A DNA stretch of 64,000 nucleotides from CAVSUB01 sp963730995 (lineage in GTDB: Bacteria; Acidobacteriota; Vicinamibacteria; Vicinamibacterales; 2-12-FULL-66-21). Shown here piece by piece: positions 7,345 through 16,633 of this stretch (within the stretch, counting starts at the first letter, position 1; every line of letters starts with the position of its first letter). The translations under genes were made by a program, and so were the position numbers. The stretch covers positions 1 through 64,000 of the forward strand of contig CAVSUB010000005.1 of assembly GCA_963730995.1 (NCBI GenBank), read 5' to 3'. The notes under the pieces are model-generated. The model was not told where the DNA came from. It did not search any database and worked only from the letters and a program-made list of their open reading frames with translations.

Positions 7345-8861
7345 CGCAGCCCCGGGGTCAGGCGCACTCCCATGGTGAACACAGCGCGCAGATCGTCGGT
7401 GTTCAGCGGGAAGCCGACGACGAGGTAGGCCGGTCCGGCGTGGAACCCGAAGCCTGCGGAGACGCGGACGCGGCGCTCGGTGTTCGCGTCCCACACCGAA
7501 CCGACGTCCAGGAAGAGCGCCAGCCCGGTGTAGCGATACTCGATCGACGAGTAGACGACCCGGTCGCCGCCGACAGGCGCGATGTCGTACTTGTCCCAGC
7601 CCACGAGCGTCGCCGAATCGCCCAGCGTGAAGCGCTCGAAGAGCGGCGCGTGTCCGGTGATGCCACCGGCCATGCCGCTCGCCTGCACGTGATGTCGCCC
7701 GAGATCGTAGCGATACCAGCCCTGGCCGAGGTACCTCGTATAGGTGAGATCGCTCTCGAGCTCGCGGGTGCCGGCACGCACGCCGAAGCTCGCATCGACG
7801 GTGTGCTTCCCGCTGGAGTCCTGCGTGGATTGCCGGTTGTAGTCGATCGATCCGACCACCGCGTTGGCCATCTGTTTGTCCGCGGCCGGCTCCAGTGGGT
7901 CCAGCTCGGCGATGCTCACGCCGCCGGTGATGGACAAGTCAGGGCTGAACGCAAACTTCAGCAGCGGCGTAATCGTCGATCGATTCTCGTAGACCGTGGG
8001 AATCTCCGGATTCAGCGCCAGCGCGCTGAGGCTCGCCTCATTCCAGTCGGCTTCGAACCAGGACCACTCGAAGCTGGCTCCAAGCCGCCGGGTACCGAGC
8101 TTCCTCGTCTCGAACCGTAGACCGTAGCCGGAGTACTCCTCGACGAGATCGTCCGAGTAGTCGAGGGCGAAGATTGGTGTGAACCGGATCGTCCGGTCAC
8201 CAATATTGACGTCCCAGAACCCGCCCCACCCGTGGTCGGAGTGATAAAGGAGGTTCGATCGCAGAGGCTCGAATCGCAGCCAGTTCGGCGGCGCCTTCTT
8301 GCGCGCCTCGAAGACGAGACGGATCCGGCCCACTTCGCTCCCGCGCTCGATCCGCCGGGACACCTCGTAGCCCGGAAGATCGCGCTCCAGCCGCTCCTGC
8401 AGCCGATCGGCGTCGCCGGAATCGAGACGCTTTCCGACCAGCGCCTGCAGGTCGTCTCGAAGCGCCTGCGTCAGTTCGGCGTCCGGCACGCCCGTGATGT
8501 CGGCGTGCTCGACGACATAGCGCGCGTTGACATTCTCGTCGTGGCCGGGCTCGCCCTGACTTCCGACGACGAAGAACACGCGCACCTGGCCGTCGGGATC
8601 CATGACGGTGCGCACCGCAGCGACGTAGCGAGGCCTCTCTTCCTCGATGCGTGCCGCCAGTTCGTCGAGCCGTTCCTGTTTGAGTTGCGTGCCGGCGAGG
8701 TTCCGGATGTCCTGTTGAAGGCCGGGACTCAGGCGATCGAGATCGAACCCGGTCACCTGCGCCGAGGAGATGACGGTGCCCTCGGGCACCGCGACGCGTT
8801 GATCCGTCGCCGCCTGCGGCGTGGCGGCCAGCAGCGTGATGAGCAAGCCAAGTGTGCGCAT
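7338..8861 (-). CDS. outer-membrane beta-barrel protein, BamA/TamA (Omp85)-like
   Basis: 507 residues from the ATG at 8861, which gives a short signal peptide (RTLGLLITLLAATPQAA). Residues about 35-180 look like two POTRA-type repeats (VTGFDLDRL..., DITGVPDAELTQALRDDLQ). From about 190 on there are alternating beta strands ending in aromatic residues, with a motif near 440-460 (VGWDKYDIAPVGGDR) in the place of the VRGY/F loop of Omp85 proteins, and a final barrel strand closing the chain. Probably inserts or translocates envelope components. First gene of the operon with the DUF4390-like protein and NtrY/NtrX-like pair. In-frame alternative starts lie at 8891 (ATG) and 8912 (TTG). Confidence 0.75.
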   Translation of the reverse strand: MRTLGLLITLLAATPQAATDQRVAVPEGTVISSAQVTGFDLDRLSPGLQQDIRNLAGTQLKQERLDELAARIEEERPRYVAAVRTVMDPDGQVRVFFVVGSQGEPGHDENVNARYVVEHADITGVPDAELTQALRDDLQALVGKRLDSGDADRLQERLERDLPGYEVSRRIERGSEVGRIRLVFEARKKAPPNWLRFEPLRSNLLYHSDHGWGGFWDVNIGDRTIRFTPIFALDYSDDLVEEYSGYGLRFETRKLGTRRLGASFEWSWFEADWNEASLSALALNPEIPTVYENRSTITPLLKFAFSPDLSITGGVSIAELDPLEPAADKQMANAVVGSIDYNRQSTQDSSGKHTVDASFGVRAGTRELESDLTYTRYLGQGWYRYDLGRHHVQASGMAGGITGHAPLFERFTLGDSATLVGWDKYDIAPVGGDRVVYSSIEYRYTGLALFLDVGSVWDANTERRVRVSAGFGFHAGPAYLVVGFPLNTDDLRAVFTMGVRLTPGLRW

Positions 8862-9036
8862 GCCCGCGCCGAGAGCAAGGAGTGAGCCCATAGCGAAGCT
8901 GTTTGTGCTCAAGAAGATAGCGCAAACCCCGCGTGACTGGCGGTCACACCTGTGCGAGCAGGGCGACGCCGCGAGCTCCCGCCATCAAGAAGCCCGGGAT
9001 CGCGCAAAATCACCCGGCCACCACTATCATCGCGGC

Positions 9037-10143
9037 ATGGTCCTGCCGCTGGCTCTCCTTTTCCTCGCCGGTCCCGCCCAGCCTTCCTCCGCGGCCACAG
9101 CTCCCTGGTTGGGCCGATCCGCGGAGCTGGCGCTCGCGTGCGTTCACAAGGAATACCCCAACAAGATCGCCCACGTCCTGAACGGCGATACCGACGTGAA
9201 GGCGCCGCACGAGCTGACACCAGCGTTCTACGGATGCTACGACTGGCATTCGTCCGTCCACGGCCACTGGCTCCTGGCGCGCGTCGCGCGCCTCCACGGA
9301 GACGCGCCGTTTGCCGCCCGCGCGCGAGCGGCGCTCGACGAGAGCATCACGGCGGCGAATATCGCCGCGGAGGTGCGCTACCTGAATGGAGCGGGCCGCG
9401 TCTCGTTCGAAAGACCGTACGGGCTGGCGTGGCTTCTCCAACTTCATGCCGAGCTTCACGAGTGGGCAACCGAGCAGCCGGCTGACGGCGACGTTCGGAA
9501 ATGGGCCGAGACGCTGGCGCCGTTGACCGACGCAGCGATCTCGCGGATCGCCGACTGGCTGCCCAAGCTGACGGCGCCGATTCGGATCGGCGAACACTCG
9601 CAGACGGCCTTTTCGTTCGGGTTGATGCTCGACTGGGCGCGCGCAACGGGCGAGAAGAAACTGGAGTCGATGCTGCTGTCCCGCTCGCGCGATTTCTACC
9701 TGAACGATCGCGCATGCCCGCTTGCTTACGAGCCGTCCGGAGAAGACTTCCTCTCACCCTGCCTGGCGGAAGCCGACCTGATGCGGCGCGTGCTGCCGGA
9801 GGCTGAGTTCGCGCGCTGGCTTCACGACTTCCTGCCGTCGTTGCCCACCGACGGGCGCGGCGACTGGCTGGCCCCCGGGGTCGTGACCGACCCCACCGAT
9901 CCCAAGCTTGGGCACCTCTACGGACTGAACCTCTCGAGGGCGTGGATGCTCCAGGCAATCGCGCGAAGCCTCCCGGCATCCGATCCGCGCGGCACGGCGC
10001 TCATGGCCGCCGCGCGGATTCACAGCACCGCTGGAATGACAGGCGTAACGGAAGAACACTACGAAGGTGGCCACTGGCTGGGCACCTTCGCCGCGTACCT
10101 CGAATCCGGTCGTGGTATGCCGGTTCCCGCGGCGGGACGGTAG
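9037..10143 (+). CDS. DUF2891 family exported protein
   Basis: 368 residues with an N-terminal signal peptide (VLPLALLFLAGPAQPSSA). The motif CYDWHSSVHGHWLLARVARL near residue 65 and the spaced Trp/His/Glu residues match the all-helical, alpha/alpha-barrel-like DUF2891 family, whose substrate is unknown. I placed the start at the ATG at 9037 because upstream codons in this frame overlap the divergent barrel gene and lack homology. Single gene, convergent with the SDR gene at 10268. A secreted or periplasmic sugar-acting enzyme is plausible from the fold but unproven. Confidence 0.75.
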   Translation: MVLPLALLFLAGPAQPSSAATAPWLGRSAELALACVHKEYPNKIAHVLNGDTDVKAPHELTPAFYGCYDWHSSVHGHWLLARVARLHGDAPFAARARAALDESITAANIAAEVRYLNGAGRVSFERPYGLAWLLQLHAELHEWATEQPADGDVRKWAETLAPLTDAAISRIADWLPKLTAPIRIGEHSQTAFSFGLMLDWARATGEKKLESMLLSRSRDFYLNDRACPLAYEPSGEDFLSPCLAEADLMRRVLPEAEFARWLHDFLPSLPTDGRGDWLAPGVVTDPTDPKLGHLYGLNLSRAWMLQAIARSLPASDPRGTALMAAARIHSTAGMTGVTEEHYEGGHWLGTFAAYLESGRGMPVPAAGR

Positions 10144-10267
10144 CGAAACCGCGTTTGCGACGTTCTCGCCCACATCACGCGGTCGGGCGCCCGTTGCAGA
10201 GATCACCGCGCGGGGATCGGCTTCACGAGATGTCAGCTGGAACCGCGCGCGACTACTCGCAGTCCTC

Positions 10268-11059
10268 TCAGTCGACGATGGCTCCACCGCTCAAATTGGC
10301 GACCGTGCCCGTCATCGCGCTGGCCTGGTCGGACGCCATGAACGCGGCCACGTTGGAGAGCTCCGTAAGCGTCGTCAGGCGCCTGAGGTGCGTCATGCTC
10401 TCGAGCCGCGCTTGATACTCGGCGGAAGTGAGGCCCGTGGCCTGTGCGTAGCGCGCAAAGCTTTCGCGGATCGTCCCCGTCTCTGGCATCGCGTTCGGCA
10501 TGAGGCACACCACGCGGACCCCCTGCGGTGCGAGCTCGACGGAGAGGGTGCGGCTCAGCGCGACGACCGCAGCAAACGCCGGCGCCATGCCACCGACGTT
10601 CGGGAATGCCATGCGAGACGGGGTGCCGGTGATCGTCAAGATCACGCCGGATCGCCTCGCGACCATCCGGCGCGCGGCGATCCGCGCCGTGAGGAAATGC
10701 GCCTGCGTATAGGTCGTGATGGGAAGCGCAAACTGCTCGGCCGAGAGCTCCAGCAGCGGAGCCCGCTGCGGCAACGCGTTGGAGATCCCGATCGCGCTGA
10801 AGGAAATGTCGATGGGCCCGGCCTTCGCCGCGACGGCGCCGACGTACTTTTCAACCGCCTGCTCGTCAAGAGCGTCGACCTGCGCTGCCTCGGCGACTCC
10901 ACCGCGGCCGATGACGTCGGCCGCGACCGCTTCCACCTTGCGAAGGTGGCGTCCACTCAGAAAGAGCTTCGCGCCCTCGCGAGCGAATGCGCGCGCGACA
11001 GCGCCGCCGACGTCCCCGCCGGCTCCGTAGATCACCGCAACCTTGTCCTTCAGCATCAT
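10268..11059 (-). CDS. SDR-family oxidoreductase-like protein lacking catalytic Tyr/Lys
   Basis: 263 residues from the ATG at 11059, preceded by AAGGAG at a 6-base gap. The Rossmann glycine motif GAGGDVGG is at 12-19 and the fold continues through VVCLMPNAM after strand 6. The place of the YxxxK active site reads M158-A-P-A-F162, so the catalytic Tyr and Lys are both missing, and the Ser of the ISS motif is replaced within TITGTPS. It may bind nucleotide without classical dehydrogenase chemistry. It is divergently transcribed from the ECF sigma gene at 11259, so the roughly 200-base gap between them probably holds both promoters. Confidence 0.8.
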   Translation of the reverse strand: MMLKDKVAVIYGAGGDVGGAVARAFAREGAKLFLSGRHLRKVEAVAADVIGRGGVAEAAQVDALDEQAVEKYVGAVAAKAGPIDISFSAIGISNALPQRAPLLELSAEQFALPITTYTQAHFLTARIAARRMVARRSGVILTITGTPSRMAFPNVGGMAPAFAAVVALSRTLSVELAPQGVRVVCLMPNAMPETGTIRESFARYAQATGLTSAEYQARLESMTHLRRLTTLTELSNVAAFMASDQASAMTGTVANLSGGAIVD

Positions 11060-11258
11060 CCTTGGCTCCTTGTTCCTGTGCCACTGGTGGTTCCACCACG
11101 CCGACTTCCTGAGGAAAGACTGGCGGCCGATCGTCCGAGCCGTCAGTGATGCAGACACCACGCTGTCGAGAAAGTGGGCGCGCCCAGTTCGCTGCTCCTC
11201 CGGTGTCTATACTTGGAAGGTGATTGGGAGAGCGAAAGACGCGACGCCGGGTGGTGTA

Positions 11259-12251
11259 GTGACAACCGACCTGATCATCAAGGCGAGCGCCGGAGACAGC
11301 GACGCGTTCCGAGAGCTGACCGAGCCGCATCGCCGAGAGCTGCAGATGCACTGCTACCGGATGCTCGGATCCTTCCAGGACGCCGAGGACGCCCTGCAGG
11401 ACACGCTCCTCTCCGCCTGGCAAGGCCTCGGAGGATTTGAGGGCCGCGCCTCTTTCCGCACATGGCTCTACCGGATCGCCACCAACCGGTGCCTCAACAC
11501 GCTTCGCTCAGCCAGTCGACGGCCGGCCAAGGAGTGGGACATCCCCGAGGTTCAACCGCCCGAGCCGACTCGCCTCGGCGAAGTCGTGTGGCTCGAGCCC
11601 TATCCCGACGCGCTGTTCAACATACCGCTCGGCCCGGAGGCCCGCTACGCACAGACCGAAGCCATCTCCCTGGCCTTCGTGACCGCGCTGCAGGTCCTTC
11701 CTGCTCGCCAGCGCGCCGTGCTGATCTTGCGCGAGGTACTCGGATACCAGGCCACCGAGGTGGCCGACATGCTCGACTCGACCGTCGAATCGGTCAACAG
11801 TGCGCTCAAACGAGCCCGCGGCAGCCTGCATCGCAGTTTGCCGCCGACTGCCGACCACGAACCGGCTCCTGCTGCCGGGTCACTCTCTGAGCAAGCGATC
11901 GTGGCGAAGTTCGTCAGCGCGTGGCAGTCCGCCGATCTCGACGCGCTGGTGGCCCTTTTGACGGACGAGGTCTTCGTCTCGATGCCACCGATGCCGTTCG
12001 AGTACGCGGGCCGAGACGTCGTGGCGCGCTTCTGCGCCAGCCTCTTCCGCGCGGGCCGGAGGTTCGACCTCGTGCCGACGCGAGCCAACGGTCAGCCGGC
12101 ATTCGGGGCGTACCTGAGCGCCCCGACCGGGATCCGCCACGGGATCGGCCTCTACGTCCTCACGCTCACCGACGAGCGGATTTGCGCCATGACCCGGTTC
12201 GAGAGCACCGTGCTCCCATGGTTCGGGCTGCCGCGATCGCTCCCTCATTGA
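11259..12251 (+). CDS. ECF sigma factor with C-terminal SnoaL-like domain (TIGR02960 type)
   Basis: 330 residues. Region 2 (AFRELTEPHRRELQMHCYRM, DAEDALQDTLLSAW) and region 4 (LPARQRAVLILREVLGYQA) are followed at about 215-325 by a SnoaL-like fold (FVSAWQSADLDALVALLTD). This is the layout of the sigma-70 TIGR02960 family, where the tail replaces a separate anti-sigma protein and may bind a small ligand. The family starts (M)TTDLIIKASAGD, so I use the GTG at 11259; the frame is open upstream, and a GTG at 11220 next to GGAAGG is the main alternative. No anti-sigma gene is adjacent. Confidence 0.85.
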   Translation: MTTDLIIKASAGDSDAFRELTEPHRRELQMHCYRMLGSFQDAEDALQDTLLSAWQGLGGFEGRASFRTWLYRIATNRCLNTLRSASRRPAKEWDIPEVQPPEPTRLGEVVWLEPYPDALFNIPLGPEARYAQTEAISLAFVTALQVLPARQRAVLILREVLGYQATEVADMLDSTVESVNSALKRARGSLHRSLPPTADHEPAPAAGSLSEQAIVAKFVSAWQSADLDALVALLTDEVFVSMPPMPFEYAGRDVVARFCASLFRAGRRFDLVPTRANGQPAFGAYLSAPTGIRHGIGLYVLTLTDERICAMTRFESTVLPWFGLPRSLPH

Positions 12252-12363
12252 GGATGGTGTTCGCGGCCGCGCAGCAGCCGCTTGTCCAGACACTCGACGG
12301 CGTACACGCGCTGCTTGTCGCATGCGGTACACCTGCCGCCCGAACCTTCAGGTTGGGATATGG

Positions 12364-12720
12364 CTATGGCTGGCGCGACATCACGACGACATCGCTTCTG
12401 TTGACGCCGCTGGCGAGCGACAGCCATCGGCCATCGGGCGACCACGCGAAGCTGAAGATCTTTCCTGTGCTGAAATAGGTGATCTGCTCTGGTGGTCTGC
12501 CGGTAAGCGGCTGCCGCCAGATATTGGACACGCCGCTCTGGGTCACGACGTGGTCGAGGCCGCTCTCGTCCGGCGCCCAGACCGGCAGGATCCCAAAGGT
12601 CGCAATCGCCGGCGAGTCGAAGCCGGACACGCGCTTCCGATCCGTCGAGGAAATAACAATCCACCGCAGCACCCTGACGCGAACCGGGTGCTCCTCCCAT
12701 TCGAACGCGGAGGAATAGAT
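12364..12720 (-). pseudogene. C-terminal stub of a Ser/Thr kinase propeller domain
   Basis: The last hundred or so residues of this frame (VWAPDESGLDHVV, GVSNIWRQPLTGRPPEQITYF, FSFAWSPDGRWLSLASG, SDVVVMSRQP) match the closing blades of the TolB/WD40-like propeller found at the C-terminus of acidobacterial eukaryotic-like kinases. No kinase domain precedes it; a methyltransferase gene begins at once on the upstream side. Best read as a truncated remnant. Similar stubs occur at 16634, 28845 and 38814. Confidence 0.6.
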
Positions 12721-12818
12721 CAAGCGACCACGGTCCTCTTCCCCAGGGGTTGGGCCTTCACCAGCGTCTGGCCCGCGATCGGCAAGGAACCCGCGACCAA
12801 GTGACCGCGTTCCGTCGA

Positions 12819-13589
12819 TCACCGCCTCGCGATCACCCACATGTCCGGAAATTTCATCAGCACGCTGGAGGGATCCTCTTCCATCCGGATCAACCCGGCG
12901 ATCATTTCCTTGACCTCGTCCGCCGTCAGTACGCCTTTTGACTCGGCGAGGGCTCCCGTCGCCTCAGCCGTCAGCCGGTAGACGCGTTTCAGGACTGAGG
13001 CGTCGTGTTCGAGTTGTACGACCGCTCCCGCCTGAATCTCGGATGCGCCGGCCTCGCGAAAGTAGTGAACCAGATTCCGACCGAGCGAGGGATTCTGGAA
13101 CAGCCCCTGCCAGATCCTGTTGATATGCCCCAGGGCGGCGCACGGCGGAGAGCTGAGCTCCATCGCGAAGTCGGCCTCGTAGGCGATGGCGAAACCGCCG
13201 GGCCGTACGACTCGCATCATTTCGCGAACGACCCGGAGCGGCTCCGGGATGTGGATCAGGAGGTATCGGCAGAACACGATGTCGAACGACCCGTCAGCGA
13301 ACGGCAGCTGCGCCGCATCGCCCTGCTGAAACCTCACGTTTGGTGGATTCTCGGAGTGTGCCGCCGCGTAGTCGGCCAGTGCGGCGTCGTACTCGAGGCC
13401 GACGCAGGTCGCCGGCTGGAGGGCGTCGGCGAGACATCTGGTCGTGTTGCCCTGTCCACAACCGAGATCCAGGCAGTTCGCGGCCGGGATGCGCGGCAGT
13501 CGCGCAAGGACCTCACGCGTGGCCGGGTTCAGAACCTGGTCGAGCAGGTACTGACGTTCAGGATTCCGCTCGTCGATCGTGTAGCTCAT
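12819..13589 (-). CDS. class I SAM-dependent methyltransferase
   Basis: 256 residues from the ATG at 13589 (SYTIDERNPERQYLLDQ); an in-frame ATG nine codons upstream is possible. Motif I CLDLGCGQGN is at about residues 38-47, the acidic residue after strand 2 is in VGLEYD, and the motifs QGDAAQLPFADGSFDIVFCR and VRPGGFAIAYE follow in order. This fits the Methyltransf_11/25 group, acting on a small molecule in the cytoplasm. Substrate not deducible. Monocistronic; its 3' end abuts the kinase stub. Confidence 0.85.
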   Translation of the reverse strand: MSYTIDERNPERQYLLDQVLNPATREVLARLPRIPAANCLDLGCGQGNTTRCLADALQPATCVGLEYDAALADYAAAHSENPPNVRFQQGDAAQLPFADGSFDIVFCRYLLIHIPEPLRVVREMMRVVRPGGFAIAYEADFAMELSSPPCAALGHINRIWQGLFQNPSLGRNLVHYFREAGASEIQAGAVVQLEHDASVLKRVYRLTAEATGALAESKGVLTADEVKEMIAGLIRMEEDPSSVLMKFPDMWVIARR

Positions 13590-13725
13590 CTGTTCATATT
13601 CTAGAACTGGTTTCAAAGCCTTGTAGCGCAGGCGCTGTGACTGCCCTGGACAGGGCTGAAGGGTGACCAGCCTCCAAGGTCCAACGCTCTATCCGTCGAT
13701 GAACGGCTGAGAGGTGATCATCCGA

Positions 13726-15086
13726 TCAGTTCTTGAAGTATCGATCCATGAACACGAGGAACGCCTTCCACTCATCGACGGTCAGCATGTGGCCGCCGGT
13801 GTGGTAATGCCAGGCGAGGTCGCCTGCGGCGAGCGTCGTGTCGACGGGCGGCAGCTCGGTAGCGCCGATGCCTTTCCCGCCCAGGAGCTGATAGACGGGA
13901 GAGGCGGCCACTTCGGCGAGGAACTCCCCCTTCGGGTCCGACCATTGATCGGTCGTCCCGCCGGTGATGAACACCGGACGCGGCGCGCTCAACGCAATCA
14001 GCATGTGAGCATCGACCGGCATGTCATTCCAGCGGCCCACCCACTGTTGGAATCGGCTGTTGAACTGCCAGTGATAGTTCGCGCCATGTCGTCGACGGTC
14101 TCGCCGAAGTCTCGGCGCGCGAGCGACGACCCCATTTCCCCGGCGCACCCGGAGAACACCGCCGCGATGCGCTCGTCCATCGCGGAGGCCCAAAGCACTG
14201 TCTTGCCAAGGCGCGAGAAGCCCTGAACTGCGACCCGCTTCGCGTCGATGGAACGATCGGTTTCGAAGTAGTCGATGATTCGGCTGATCCCCCAGGTCCA
14301 TGCGCTGATCGTGCCCCAGTCGCCCGGCGCCGGCTTGGTCTGCCCGGACGCGAGTGTCGTGCCGATCACGCCTTCGGTGAAGGTGTTGGCGCGATCCGGC
14401 TGAATGTCTGCGTAGCCCACCGTAGCGTAGCCCCAGCCGCGCGCCAGGATTTCAGCGGCCACCGGCGGCTCTCCGGGGGCGACGTTGCCACGGCCTTGTC
14501 CAGGAGCGGGCTGACCAGCCGCCGCCCCGGGCGTGGCACCGGCCGCCGCCACGCGCGGCGGCCCGCCACCGAAGTTGACCAGCAGAATCACCGGCACGGG
14601 ACGCGCCACACCAGCCGGCGTGTACACGTTGAGGTTGATCTTCGGCCCGTCAGCGGCCGTGCCGACCGTACCGACGACCCGACGCAGGATCGCTCCGGCT
14701 CGGGCGGCTGGATCGGTTGAGGCGACTTCCCACCGGACTTTCGGCGCGTTGGCCGGCACGCGGCCGTAGACGTCTTCTTCGTACGCCTTCACGATTTCCG
14801 CGCGGCGCGCTTTCCAGTCCGCGGCGGTCCTGACCGGCCGGCCGTCGAACGTGGTGAGCGGATCGGGCAGGGTGTAGGACGTCACGACCGATTCGTTGTA
14901 GTTCGAGATGTGATTGGTCTTCCGCGCCAACCGCAGCGTGAAGCCTTCCGGCGTGCGACCGACGACCGTCGGGTCCGTCGGGGCTTGCGCCGCGGGCGCG
15001 CCGCCCGCGCGGCCTCCGCCTCCCGGCCCAGCCGGCGCTTGTCCAGCAGCCACGACGACAACCGCCAGCATGGCGACCGATTCCAT
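13726..15086 (-). pseudogene. glucuronoyl esterase-like (CE15) protein, frameshifted
   Basis: The N-terminal frame (15086 down to about 14083) has a signal peptide, a low-complexity Gly/Pro/Ala stretch, and the CE15 nucleophile motif GFSRLGKTVLW followed by FSGCAGEMGSSLARRDFGE. The chain then continues in another frame (NYHWQFNSRFQQWVGRWNDM ... TTDQWSDPKGEF ... WHYHTGGH) down to 13726, giving the catalytic His near the end. A single missing base at about 14081-14085 joins the two. The enzyme class cleaves ester bonds between lignin alcohols and glucuronoxylan and is exported. All catalytic elements survive, so this is a recent mutation or an assembly indel. Confidence 0.75.
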
Positions 15087-15121
15087 AAATAGCTATCAGC
15101 TCACAGCTGACAGCTGACCGG

Positions 15122-15670
15122 TCATTTGAACTCCGTCCCATATTTCCGACCAATCTCGTTGATCTGCTCCCGAGTGAGCTGTCGCGGCGGCACGCCGGGG
15201 GGATTGCACGTGTCACGGAAAAAGCCCTCCAGGCCAGCGGGCGTCACGATCCAGAGCAGGAGCAGTTCTCGTTCAGGGTTCGCGAAGCCGTGCCAGGAGT
15301 TCTTTGGAATGAAGACCGTCGCGCCTTTCTCGAACGCATGACGTTCATCGTTGAGGGTGCAGTTTCCACTGCCTTCCAGGATGTAGATGGCTTCGTCCAT
15401 CTGGAGGTGGCGGTGGATCGGTATCCCTGTGCCGACCATCACCTGCTGGGTCCCCAGCGCAAGATTCTCGGACCCTGTCGTGGAACCGACCTTGATCAGG
15501 ATCTTGCCGCCATCACGAAAGTGAACCAGTTGTTCACCTTCGGTCGTACTCAGCACAGAACCCGGTGGACGCGTCTGAGCTTCGACAACGGCTTCCGGCA
15601 ACGCCCGGCCCATGGCCAGCGCCCCGAGGCTGAAAAGCAGGGATCGGCGTGTCTCTTCGAAAGCACTCAT
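15122..15670 (-). CDS. exported cupin-domain protein
   Basis: 182 residues. The N-terminus TRRSLLFSLGALAMGRA resembles a Tat-type signal. Cupin motif 1 (GTGIPIHRHLQMDEAIYILEG) and motif 2 (FIPKNSWHGFANP) supply the usual His/Glu metal ligands. Such small periplasmic cupins often bind a metal and a small organic ligand; the reaction is unknown. It lies downstream of a second cupin gene (15920-16489) in the same orientation, with 249 bases between them, and upstream of the CE15-like gene. Co-function with carbohydrate breakdown is only a guess from position. Confidence 0.8.
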   Translation of the reverse strand: MSAFEETRRSLLFSLGALAMGRALPEAVVEAQTRPPGSVLSTTEGEQLVHFRDGGKILIKVGSTTGSENLALGTQQVMVGTGIPIHRHLQMDEAIYILEGSGNCTLNDERHAFEKGATVFIPKNSWHGFANPERELLLLWIVTPAGLEGFFRDTCNPPGVPPRQLTREQINEIGRKYGTEFK

Positions 15671-15732
15671 GGCAACCTCGTCGAGTGCATTGTCGTCGAT
15701 CGCGGCCGAGGAGGATGAAGCAATGCCGACGA

Positions 15733-15895
15733 TCAGCGAGTCGCCGGCGGCGACGACACGAACGCCTCGATCTGCTGCAGGACTTCGCGCGCGTTACTAA
15801 GAAAAGGTGGTGCGCCCCTCGGGACTCGTGCCACACGCCCTCAAGCCAGCGGCTTGCCCACGACGATGCTGATCGGCGAACGGGTTCGTGTTCCA
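15733..15895 (-). pseudogene. possible C-terminal stub of an alpha/beta hydrolase
   Basis: Read across two frames, the minus strand gives RSPISIVVGKPLA, then VWHESRGA, then PFLSNAREVLQQIEAFV before a TGA at 15735-15733. That order resembles the last strand, catalytic-His loop and final helix of alpha/beta hydrolases. At least one stop and one frameshift interrupt it. It fills the gap between the two cupin genes. The match is by eye and weak. Confidence 0.3.
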
Positions 15896-15919
15896 TGCTC
15901 TCAGCTTTCAGCTCTCAGT

Positions 15920-16489
15920 TCACAGTCTCAGCGGTGGTCCGACATTCACGATGCCATACAGCCGGTGCACCAGCTCCTTGTCTTCCGGCGAGCCATTGCC
16001 GAAGTACTCGCCCCGCTTTTCGAGGTCACGAAAGAACTGCTCGATGCGTCCCGCGGGCGTGAATCCGATCAGGATTCGTCCCGGCCCTGCACCGTCATAG
16101 ACAAACGCGTGCGGAACGCGTCGAGGTCCGAGGACCGAATCGCCTGGACCCAGCCGAAACCGCTGATCGCCGATTTCGACGACGTATTCCCCGCCGAGGC
16201 AATAGAACCACTCGTCTTGCTCTTCGTGGTAGTGCTTGGGTGGACCGGATCCACGGCGCTCGATCGGCTGCTCGGTCATGAAGAGCGTGCCACCGCTGTC
16301 CTGGGTCGCGACCTTGACGTGAATGCGGTCGCCGCCCGGCAGCTTGATGATGTCGTTCGCTCGCCCGGATCCGGCGGCCACCTTCACGACGGACGGAGGC
16401 GACGTCTGAGCGGATAGAGCGACGCCGCCCAATGGAATCCCGACGAGCGCTTCGACGAACGCACGACGTCCGAGACCAACGCTGATCAT
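15920..16489 (-). CDS. exported cupin-domain protein
   Basis: 189 residues. N-terminus SVGLGRRAFVEALVGIPLGG is a Tat-like or Sec signal with twin Arg. Cupin motif 1 is PPKHYHEEQDEWFYCLGGEY and motif 2 is GPRRVPHAFVYDG, giving His/His/Glu plus His ligands. GGAGG lies 5 bases before the ATG at 16489, and a 10-bp-arm palindrome at 16514-16535 lies upstream, a likely operator. A truncated copy of its 5' end sits at 23322-23383. Role unknown; perhaps quercetinase-like or sugar-binding. Confidence 0.8.
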   Translation of the reverse strand: MISVGLGRRAFVEALVGIPLGGVALSAQTSPPSVVKVAAGSGRANDIIKLPGGDRIHVKVATQDSGGTLFMTEQPIERRGSGPPKHYHEEQDEWFYCLGGEYVVEIGDQRFRLGPGDSVLGPRRVPHAFVYDGAGPGRILIGFTPAGRIEQFFRDLEKRGEYFGNGSPEDKELVHRLYGIVNVGPPLRL

Positions 16490-16513
16490 GCAGACCTCCA
16501 GAAAGGTTCGCCC

Positions 16514-16535
16514 GGGTCAGACCCAGGTCTGACCC
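16514..16535 (-). promoter_or_regulatory. palindrome upstream of cupin gene, candidate operator
   Basis: GGGTCAGACC-CA-GGTCTGACCC: perfect ten-base arms with a 2-base spacer. It ends 25 bases upstream of the ATG of the cupin gene at 16489 and just outside its GGAGG site. A dimeric repressor site or a short RNA hairpin in the leader are both possible. Confidence 0.45.
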
Positions 16536-16633
16536 CTCCCGACCCTCCGCCTGAACGAGGACGGAGGGAGAACGGACCGACGCCAAGACGACCGGGTCCG
16601 GGCCATCCTTTCGCCGGATTGCGGGGAGCCCGC

